Positions 8,360 through 14,886 of a DNA stretch of 17,748 nucleotides are shown here, one piece after another (positions within the stretch are counted from its first letter, which is position 1; each line of letters begins with the position of its first letter). The DNA lies in contig CAJXJG010000014.1 in NCBI GenBank assembly GCA_913054425.1, positions 1 through 17,748 on the forward strand. The letters are read 5' to 3'. A program made the translations under genes and the position numbers. The stretch comes from an uncultured Fidelibacterota bacterium. Lineage in GTDB: Bacteria > Fidelibacterota > Marinisomatia > Marinisomatales > UBA8229. A model generated the notes under the pieces. That model was given only the letters and a program-made list of their open reading frames with translations, made no database searches and was not told where the DNA came from.

Positions 8360-8874
8360 TGGCTACTATTATAAAATCATACGAACCTACTTTTTGGGAT
8401 AAGATATACATTCCTGCTTTAGTAAAAGGTTTAATGGTAACACTCCGGCACTTCTTTAAAAGAAAAATTACAATTCAGTATCCTGATGAAAAACATATCC
8501 CACCGGAGGGTTATCGGGGACTCCATCGTTTGAATAAATATCCTAATGATCGGATTAAGTGTGTAGCCTGTGAAATGTGCTCCGCAGCTTGCCCTGTTGA
8601 TTGCATTCACATAGTTCCTGGCCCCTCTCCCTGGGAGGGTGATAAGGAACGTTATCCTGTCCGGTTTGATATTGATCTTCTTCGATGTATTTTCTGCGGT
8701 TTTTGTGAGATGGCTTGTCCTGAGGAAGCTATCGAGTTGACAGAAATTTACGATTTTTCCAATTACACCCGGGAAAGTCTCTTGATTGATAAGGAAGGGC
8801 TGCTGGAAGTCTATGAGTTAACCAAAGATCGAAACTTCTATTCCCGGGTCAAAAGTAAAGAATCTCAGTCATAA
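8359..8874 (+). CDS. nuoI: NADH-quinone oxidoreductase subunit I
   Basis: NuoI (171 aa; TYKY/Nqo9 homologue) is a ferredoxin-like subunit that carries [4Fe-4S] clusters N6a and N6b between NuoG and NuoB. The two CxxCxxCxxxCP motifs are intact: Cys68, 71, 74, 78 (CVACEMCSAACP) and Cys110, 113, 116, 120 (CIFCGFCEMACP). The N-terminal amphipathic stretch (about 13-36, rich in hydrophobic and basic residues) attaches it to the membrane arm. The start is GTG at 8359, sharing its G with the nuoH TAG stop. This reading gives the family's expected N terminus. The last 40 residues are charged and soluble. A 30-base gap precedes nuoJ. Confidence 0.97.
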   Translation: MATIIKSYEPTFWDKIYIPALVKGLMVTLRHFFKRKITIQYPDEKHIPPEGYRGLHRLNKYPNDRIKCVACEMCSAACPVDCIHIVPGPSPWEGDKERYPVRFDIDLLRCIFCGFCEMACPEEAIELTEIYDFSNYTRESLLIDKEGLLEVYELTKDRNFYSRVKSKESQS

Positions 8875-8904
8875 AAAATGGTCAGTTGTTACCTGTAAAA
8901 TAAA

Positions 8905-9405
8905 ATGTATCTTTCACTTCTGTTCTACTTCATTGCTTCAATAGCTGTAGGATCGGCAATTTTTGTAGTACTTAACCGGAATGCCATTTACAGCGCCGTA
9001 TCACTGGTGCTCTGTTTTTTCGCTCTAGCGGTTCTTTATCTATTATTGGAGGCTTATTTCCTCGCTGTTCTTGAAATCTTCATTTATGCAGGCGCTATTA
9101 TGGTTCTATTCCTTTTTGCAATAATGCTTCTAAATTTAGGGAGGGAGGAAGCACTCCCACGGTTTATGCAATTACAACGTTCTTTATCCTTAATGCTGGT
9201 TTTGATTTTCTTTTTTGGAATTTTTCTAATTTTATTTGGAAGTTCTGAAATTCTGGATCCGCCTGTTGAAAAATTTTCAGGAGGAGGAGTCTATTCGCTG
9301 GGGGAGGCTCTTTTTTCCAAATATTTACTTCCCTTTGAAATTGCTTCCCTGTTGCTGCTTGTGGGTTTAATTGGAACTGTTTATTTAGCAAAAAGAAAAA
9401 TCTAA
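8905..9405 (+). CDS. nuoJ: NADH-quinone oxidoreductase subunit J
   Basis: NuoJ (166 aa; ND6/Nqo10 homologue) is a five-helix membrane subunit of complex I. TM3 carries the conserved YAGAIMVLFLFAIMLLNLG (61-79), where a pi-bulge forms in known structures and helps switch the proton path. Helices lie at about 4-23, 29-48, 52-77, 91-112 and 140-160. The loop 113-139 is short and glycine-rich (KFSGGGVYSLG). The ATG follows a 30-base gap after nuoI without an obvious Shine-Dalgarno sequence. The TAA stop shares a base with the nuoK ATG. Confidence 0.96.
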   Translation: MYLSLLFYFIASIAVGSAIFVVLNRNAIYSAVSLVLCFFALAVLYLLLEAYFLAVLEIFIYAGAIMVLFLFAIMLLNLGREEALPRFMQLQRSLSLMLVLIFFFGIFLILFGSSEILDPPVEKFSGGGVYSLGEALFSKYLLPFEIASLLLLVGLIGTVYLAKRKI

Positions 9406-9710
9406 TGGTCGTACCACTGGAACATGTAATTGCATTAAGTATGGTACTATTTTCCATTGGGGTTTTAGGTGTTCTTTTTCGACGGAATGCATTCACTATT
9501 TTTATGTCTATTGAATTAATGTTGAATGCCGTCAATCTGGCATTAGTTGGTTTTTCCCGCTATCATAATAGCGTAGATGGACAAGTATTTGTATTTCTTG
9601 TAATGACATTGGCAGCTGCTGAGGTGGCGGTGGGTCTGGCAATTATTATCGCCCTGTACCGAAATCGTCAAACGGTGAATATTGATGAGATTAATTTGAT
9701 GAAAAATTGA
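9405..9710 (+). CDS. nuoK: NADH-quinone oxidoreductase subunit K
   Basis: NuoK (101 aa; ND4L/Nqo11 homologue) is a three-helix membrane subunit whose two buried glutamates form part of the central proton-transfer axis. Both are visible: Glu37 in FMSIELMLNAVNL and Glu73 in TLAAAEVAVGLAI. Length and helix pattern (about 7-25, 29-50, 60-84) are normal. It is translationally coupled to nuoJ (TAATG) and to the following MrpD-like gene (TGATG). This is the last canonical gene before the modified pump section. Confidence 0.97.
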   Translation: MVVPLEHVIALSMVLFSIGVLGVLFRRNAFTIFMSIELMLNAVNLALVGFSRYHNSVDGQVFVFLVMTLAAAEVAVGLAIIIALYRNRQTVNIDEINLMKN

Positions 9711-11206
9711 TGGAATCAATTGTATCAATTAAACCTTTACTGGCGGTCCTGGTGTCTGCTATAGGAGCATTGTTCATCATTTTTGTCGGGAAAAAACCGA
9801 ACATTAGGGAATCCTGGTCTTTAATCGCTGGAGTAATTAAACTAGGCATTGTGCTGTCCATGATCCCGGATGTGGTTTATAATAAAAAGGTAATTTCATA
9901 TTCGTTGTTCACACTCCTCCCCGGCTTAGAAATTAGTTTCAGGGTTGATGCTTTTGGCCTTCTATTTGCAATGGGCGCCTCATTGCTCTGGATTGCAACG
10001 TCCGTTTATTCTATCGGGTATATGCGGTCTACAAAGGAGGGATCTCAAACACGTTATTTCGCCTGTTTTGCTGTTGCGCTTTCCTCTACAATCGGTGTGG
10101 CGTTTTCAGCAAACCTGTTTACCATGTTCCTCTTTTATGAAGGATTGACTATTGTTACCTATCCGCTTGTTGCTCATAAGGGTACAGCCGAGGCAAAAAA
10201 CGGAGCGAGAAAGTATGCCATTTACCTGCTGGGTGCTGCTAAAGCTTTTTTAGTTGCGGCCATAATCCTTACTTATAATCTTACTGGGACACTTGAGTTT
10301 TCAAAAGCCGGGATCTTTCCAATAGATGTTCAATCAGCACATCCGGAACTGCTTTATGTGATTTTTGTTCTTTTCCTGTTTGGGTTTGCCAAGTGTGCAA
10401 TTATGCCCTTTCACGGCTGGCTGCCAGCGGCCATGGTGGCTCCAACGCCGGTCAGCGCACTGCTTCATGCTGTTGCTGTGGTCAAGACGGGGGTTTTTGC
10501 TGTCCTTCGCGTCATATTCTTTGTTTTCGGCGCTGACCTCATGATGGACATTGGTGTGGATGTCTTCGTTATAACATTTGCTTCATTCACCATTATCACC
10601 GCATCTCTTCTTGCGCTAAGCAGGGATAATCTGAAGGCGCGCCTTGCATTTTCAACCATAAGCCAGCTTTCGTATATCATTCTGGGTGCAGCGCTGCTTA
10701 CTCCCAGCGCTATGATTGGTGGAATAATACACATTACTAATCACGCCTTTTCAAAAATTACCCTCTTTTTTTGTGCTGGTTCAATTTATGTTTCATCACA
10801 TAAGACTGAAGTCAGCCAGTTAAATGGGATTGGGAAAAAAATGCCTTGGACCATGGCTGCTTTTACGATTGCTACTTTGAGCATGATAGGAATACCTCCC
10901 GTATCCGGGTTTATTACAAAGTGGTATCTTGTAATCGGATCCATGGAGAGACACAGTTTTGCAGTTCTCGCTGTACTGCTGGCAAGTTCGTTTCTTAATG
11001 CTGCCTACTTTGCTCCGATTGTGTACAAGGCATTCTTTAAAAAGGAAAATTCAGATGATCTAAGTCATAATAACGATGTACATAAGCAGGAGGTAATAAA
11101 AGAAAATCCGTTTCTTGTGGTGCCGCTCACTTTGACGGCAATAGTAAGTGTGGTATTGGGCTTATACCCAGATTTTATAGTGCAAATAGCTAAAATGGTG
11201 ATCTGA
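9710..11206 (+). CDS. MrpD-like proton antiporter subunit, extra (fourth) pump module of complex I
   Basis: This is a 498-aa membrane protein of the proton_antipo_M (NuoL/M/N, MrpA/D) family with about 14 helices. It resembles cation-antiporter subunit D proteins more than NuoL, M or N. Channel residues are all present, counting from the ATG: Glu144 on TM5 (FLFYEGLT), Lys228 on TM7 (FGFAKCA), Lys259 on TM8 (LLHAVAVVKTG), His345/Lys349 (NHAFSKITLFF) and Lys404 on TM12 (GFITKWYL). It has no C-terminal lateral helix. A charged loop at about 442-466 (KENSDDLSHNN onward) precedes the last helix. I choose ATG at 9710, which overlaps the nuoK stop as TGATG, over the TTG one codon earlier. The position between nuoK and the L-like gene implies a fourth pumping subunit. 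It is probably functional. Confidence 0.88.
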   Translation: MESIVSIKPLLAVLVSAIGALFIIFVGKKPNIRESWSLIAGVIKLGIVLSMIPDVVYNKKVISYSLFTLLPGLEISFRVDAFGLLFAMGASLLWIATSVYSIGYMRSTKEGSQTRYFACFAVALSSTIGVAFSANLFTMFLFYEGLTIVTYPLVAHKGTAEAKNGARKYAIYLLGAAKAFLVAAIILTYNLTGTLEFSKAGIFPIDVQSAHPELLYVIFVLFLFGFAKCAIMPFHGWLPAAMVAPTPVSALLHAVAVVKTGVFAVLRVIFFVFGADLMMDIGVDVFVITFASFTIITASLLALSRDNLKARLAFSTISQLSYIILGAALLTPSAMIGGIIHITNHAFSKITLFFCAGSIYVSSHKTEVSQLNGIGKKMPWTMAAFTIATLSMIGIPPVSGFITKWYLVIGSMERHSFAVLAVLLASSFLNAAYFAPIVYKAFFKKENSDDLSHNNDVHKQEVIKENPFLVVPLTLTAIVSVVLGLYPDFIVQIAKMVI

Positions 11207-11460
11207 TGAAATTGTTAGAGATCATAGAAGTGCTTCGCACAAAAAAGGTGAAACGAATTGCTTACGGTGTGCTCATTTTACTCATCATAGTTGATTTTAT
11301 TATTCCACGACATGAAATACATTTTTTTGGAGATGAAATCCGGGGGTTCTGGTCTTTATTTGGATTTATCGCGTGTGTACTGATTATTGTAGTATCTAAA
11401 TGGATTGGAAGTCGTGGAATAATGCAGGATGAGCATTATTATGATGATGGAGATATTTAG
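11206..11460 (+). CDS. Small two-helix membrane protein encoded between the two MrpD-like genes
   Basis: This 84-aa protein has two transmembrane helices, at about 17-34 (RIAYGVLILLIIVDFII) and 48-66 (FWSLFGFIACVLIIVVSKW). The N terminus is basic and the tail acidic (MQDEHYYDDGDI). It is coupled at both ends: TGATG with the upstream MrpD-like gene, and a 32-base overlap with the next gene. It resembles none of NuoA, J or K. From memory, similar small proteins with a FWxLFGFxxCVLIIVVSK-like second helix occur beside MrpD-like genes in other bacteria, but I know of no assigned function. Its place in the operon suggests an accessory subunit of the complex that contacts the MrpD-like subunits. 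That role is inference. Confidence 0.8.
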   Translation: MKLLEIIEVLRTKKVKRIAYGVLILLIIVDFIIPRHEIHFFGDEIRGFWSLFGFIACVLIIVVSKWIGSRGIMQDEHYYDDGDI

Positions 11461-13240
11461 TTTGGATTTTATACATCCATCCGCATTTTATCTTATAGGA
11501 GGGCTTCTTATTCCTGTGCTCAAAGGCCGGGTAAGGCAAGGCTATATGCTTTTAATGGCTCTCTTGGCATTTTTTGCCGTTCTATCTATGCCACATGGCA
11601 CTTATGGCATTTATGAGTTCCTCAGTTGGGAATTGACTTTCTGTAGTGTGGATAAGCTGAGCAAGGTTTTCGCTTATATATTCACTATCATGGGTGTAAT
11701 TGGGGTCATCTATTCTATGCATGTGAAGAACGACGGTGAACAGCTCGCTGCGTTTTATTATGTTGGGGGGTCTCTTGGGGTAACCCTTGCAGGTGATTTC
11801 CTCAGCTTTTTCCTTTTCTGGGAATTGATGGCTTTTTCATCAGTCTTTCTCGTGTGGTATAGGAAATCAAATTCATCGGTGAGTACTGGTTTCAGGTATC
11901 TTTTATGGCATGTTGCCGGCGGTTTGATATTGTTCGCCGGTATAATCCTTCAATACTCCATAAGTGGTGATTTGACGGTACAGTTTTTGCCATTTCATGG
12001 TTGGTGGCCAACCGATCTTCAGAGTCTGGCTTCATTTCTTATCCTAATTGGACTTATTGTTAATGCGGCTGTTCCTCCGTTTGGAGCTTGGCTCCCCGAT
12101 GCATATCCAGCAGCGACGGTGACAGGTGCAGTGTTCATGAGCGCTTTCACTACCAAGACCGCTGTTTACGCACTGATTCGGATCTGTGCAGGTTCAGAGA
12201 TTCTGATTGTTCTGGGTGTTGTTATGGCAATTTATGGCGTGGTTTACGCAGTCCTGGAGAATGACGCCCGCAGGCTTTTGGCATATCACATTATCAGCCA
12301 GGTAGGCTATATGGTTGCCGGTGTTGGATTGGGGACACAAATGGCTATAAATGGGGTGGTAGCGCATGCTTTCTGTCATATTCTTTACAAGTCCCTCTTG
12401 TTTATGGGAACAGGTTCAGTACTCTATGTGACAGGGACAGCCAAACTTACAGAACTTGGCGGTCTTTATAAAACTATGCCGCGGACTATGATCTATACAA
12501 TAATTGGTGGCCTTTCAATATCTGCATTTCCTCTTTTTAGCGGTTTTGTAAGTAAATCCATAACAGTTGCCGCTTTCGGTGAAGCGCATTTGACTTGGGC
12601 ATTTTTGGCACTCATGCTCGCTTCTGCAGGAACGTTCCTTCATACAGGTCTAAAGGTGCCGTATTTCATATGGTTTGGTAAGGATCAGGGTATTAAAGCA
12701 AAGGAACCGCCATGGAATATGGAGCTTGCCATGATAATTGGGTCACTTTTCTGCATAGGACTTGGGGTATTTTATAAACCACTTTATGCGTTACTACCCT
12801 ATCCTGTTCATTTTGAACCCTATACAGCCTATCATACCTGGGAGACTTTGCAGGTACTGCTGTTTACACAGCTTGGATTCTTCCTGCTGCTTAAAAAGCT
12901 TTGGTGTAAAAATACAATTAGTTTGGACACGGACTGGTTTCCAAGAAAATGTGCAAAAGCAGTTATATGGTTTGCAAATAAACCGCTGGTCAGTTTAGAG
13001 TACAATATTATCGGAGAAGCTTATGAATTTATTATTCAGAAGCCTATAATGAGAGTTGCGGTTTATTTGAAGAAAATAGATACCGTTGTTGTAGATGGAA
13101 CTATCAATGGGGTAGGAAGATTGGCAATGGCATGGAGCAGAAAAATTAAGGAAGCACAAAGTGGTCAAATTCAACACTATGCAATGCTTATGGTCGCTGG
13201 GGTTATTGCTGTAATTATAATTGTATTGGTTTTACCGTAA
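11429..13240 (+). CDS. MrpD-like/NuoL-like hybrid antiporter subunit with long lateral helix
   Basis: This 603-aa protein occupies the place of NuoL. Residues 1-490 are a MrpD-like antiporter core of 14-15 helices. Residues about 500-584 form a long, mostly amphipathic stretch, and 585-602 (AMLMVAGVIAVIIIVLVL) a final anchor helix, as in NuoL. The C-terminal pattern VDGTINGVGRLA ... QSGQIQHYAMLMVAG is NuoL-like. Glu132 (TM5, FWELMAF), Lys243 (TM8, TTKTAVY), Lys321 and Lys376 (TM12, GFVSKS) are kept, but the TM7 lysine position is Asn212 and the nearby His is Gly219. The start is uncertain: ATG at 11429 overlaps the 84-aa gene by 32 bases, and ATGs at 11441-11447 are alternatives. AGA/AGG and ATA codons are more frequent than in nuoD or nuoH. 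It is likely the distal, strut-bearing pump subunit. Confidence 0.88.
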   Translation: MSIIMMMEIFSLDFIHPSAFYLIGGLLIPVLKGRVRQGYMLLMALLAFFAVLSMPHGTYGIYEFLSWELTFCSVDKLSKVFAYIFTIMGVIGVIYSMHVKNDGEQLAAFYYVGGSLGVTLAGDFLSFFLFWELMAFSSVFLVWYRKSNSSVSTGFRYLLWHVAGGLILFAGIILQYSISGDLTVQFLPFHGWWPTDLQSLASFLILIGLIVNAAVPPFGAWLPDAYPAATVTGAVFMSAFTTKTAVYALIRICAGSEILIVLGVVMAIYGVVYAVLENDARRLLAYHIISQVGYMVAGVGLGTQMAINGVVAHAFCHILYKSLLFMGTGSVLYVTGTAKLTELGGLYKTMPRTMIYTIIGGLSISAFPLFSGFVSKSITVAAFGEAHLTWAFLALMLASAGTFLHTGLKVPYFIWFGKDQGIKAKEPPWNMELAMIIGSLFCIGLGVFYKPLYALLPYPVHFEPYTAYHTWETLQVLLFTQLGFFLLLKKLWCKNTISLDTDWFPRKCAKAVIWFANKPLVSLEYNIIGEAYEFIIQKPIMRVAVYLKKIDTVVVDGTINGVGRLAMAWSRKIKEAQSGQIQHYAMLMVAGVIAVIIIVLVLP

Positions 13241-13251
13241 GAAGATCAGAG

Positions 13252-14817
13252 ATGGAAGATATTATTTTTAACATTCTTGATTATCCCATACTGACGGTTA
13301 CTACCTTTCTCCCGTTGGCGGGAGCGCTCATTATACTTCTCCTTAGGAGGGCAGTACTAATTAGGTGGTTTGCTCTTGCTACTACAATTACAACATTGAT
13401 TGTGTCGCTACCTGTTTACAAGCATTTTGATAAAGCAACCTACAAGATGCAGTTTGTTGAAATCTATCCATGGATACCCGCATGGAATATACACTACAAA
13501 GTAGGCGTTGATGGAATCAGCGTGCTGTTCATATTCCTTGTTACAATTCTAAGTATACTTTGTGTGACTGTATCATGGAAGGTAATACAGACAAAAACAA
13601 AAGAGTTTTTTATATCCCTTTTGATACTGGAAACTGCAATGATTGGAGTTTTTGTTTCGCTTAATGTTTTTCATTTCTACCTTTTCTGGGAGCTCACGCT
13701 CATTCCAATGTTCCTTCTTATCGGGGCGTGGGGTGGTTCAAATAGGATATACGCAGCAGTAAAGTTTGTCCTTTTTATGTTGGCAGGCAGCGTTCTCATG
13801 TTGGTGGGAATTATTGTTCTTTACTATGCCGGAGGTAAAACATTTGACATACTGGAATTGTCCCGGATAAGTTACCCGGAAGAACTTCAATTTTGGCTTT
13901 TCTTAGCCTTTTTTGCTGCGTTTGCAGTCAAGATGCCCATGTTTCCTATCCATACATGGCTTCCGGATGCCCATACAGAAGCGCCTACAGCAGGCAGCGT
14001 GATACTTGCAGGTGTTCTCCTTAAAATGGGAGCCTATGGGTTTTTACGGTTTTCTTTTCCCATGTTTCCCCATGCGGTTAAGGTTCTTTTTATTCCAATG
14101 CTTGTATTGTCAGTTACTGCGATTATCTATGGCGGTTATGTGACGTTGATGCAGACGGACATGAAAAGACTGATAGCTTACTCAAGCGTTAGCCATATGG
14201 GATTTGTTACACTCGGTCTTTTCACCCTCAACCAAACCGGGATTGAGGGTGGGATACTACAGATGATAAACCATGGCGTTATTACAGGCGCACTCTTTCT
14301 CTGTATCGGAATGATTTATGAGAGAACTCATACGAGAATGATTGAGGATTACGGTGGACTTTCGAAAACGGTACCATTATTTATAGTATTTTTTACGGTT
14401 TTTACACTGGCTGCAATCGGTCTTCCCGGAATGAACGCTTTTGTAGGAGAATTTCTTATTATAAGCGGGGCATTCAAGGCAAACATGATAATTGCTGCTT
14501 TTTCTATTTTTGGGGTGGTACTGGGAGTTACCTATATGGTATGGTTGTATTACAGGGTTGCTCTTAATGAAATAAATTCTAACACAAAATCCAGCCTTTT
14601 TGATCTTGATTCAAGAGAAATAGCAACCCTTGTGCCTCTCGTAATGCTTGTATTTCTGATAGGAGTTCAGCCGGAAATCGTTTTGAGTTATATGCATGCT
14701 TCAGTGGAACATTTGGTTGAACAGATACACACCGCTGTGCCTCTCGATCCCAATAGAATTTATAACTCAGTCAATTTATTTGTTGAATATGTTAAGGAAT
14801 TATTATGGTGGGGTTGA
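13252..14817 (+). CDS. nuoM: NADH-quinone oxidoreductase subunit M
   Basis: NuoM (521 aa; ND4/Nqo13 homologue) is an antiporter-like proton-channel subunit with 14 helices. It is clearly NuoM and not L or N: TM5 has Glu147 (FWELTLIPMFLLIG), TM7 Lys227 (FAVKMPMFPIHTWLPDAHTE), TM8 Lys258 (VLLKMGAYG), and TM12 ends the channel with a glutamate, Glu400 (NAFVGEFLI), where the others have lysine. His340 (INHGVITG) is also present. Length is normal, with a C-terminal tail after 480 that is longer than in some homologues. The ATG lies 11 bases after the preceding stop. Arginine is mostly AGA/AGG and about 40% of isoleucines use ATA, unlike nuoD or either nuoN. Confidence 0.97.
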   Translation: MEDIIFNILDYPILTVTTFLPLAGALIILLLRRAVLIRWFALATTITTLIVSLPVYKHFDKATYKMQFVEIYPWIPAWNIHYKVGVDGISVLFIFLVTILSILCVTVSWKVIQTKTKEFFISLLILETAMIGVFVSLNVFHFYLFWELTLIPMFLLIGAWGGSNRIYAAVKFVLFMLAGSVLMLVGIIVLYYAGGKTFDILELSRISYPEELQFWLFLAFFAAFAVKMPMFPIHTWLPDAHTEAPTAGSVILAGVLLKMGAYGFLRFSFPMFPHAVKVLFIPMLVLSVTAIIYGGYVTLMQTDMKRLIAYSSVSHMGFVTLGLFTLNQTGIEGGILQMINHGVITGALFLCIGMIYERTHTRMIEDYGGLSKTVPLFIVFFTVFTLAAIGLPGMNAFVGEFLIISGAFKANMIIAAFSIFGVVLGVTYMVWLYYRVALNEINSNTKSSLFDLDSREIATLVPLVMLVFLIGVQPEIVLSYMHASVEHLVEQIHTAVPLDPNRIYNSVNLFVEYVKELLWWG

Positions 14818-14876
14818 AGAATTCATTGGATGGTCTTTTCAACTATCTGATTTCAGATTTTTCTATGGGACTAATT

Positions 14877-14882
14877 AGGTGA
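14877..14882 (+). promoter_or_regulatory. Shine-Dalgarno sequence of the second nuoN
   Basis: AGGTGA lies four bases before the ATG at 14887. It is one of the few recognisable ribosome-binding sites in the window and supports that start codon. The 69-base gap after nuoM (14818-14886) otherwise holds nothing clear. Confidence 0.6.
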
Positions 14883-14886
14883 TTTT

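Noticed and set aside
9164..9535. A 123-codon open frame on the minus strand across nuoJ and nuoK
   Set aside because: It lies opposite two unmistakable membrane-protein genes, shows no recognisable domain and has low-complexity content expected from an antisense shadow.
9707..9709. TTG as start of the first MrpD-like gene, one codon before the ATG
   Set aside because: The ATG at 9710 forms the same TGATG stop-start overlap used elsewhere in this operon, and TTG adds only one residue.
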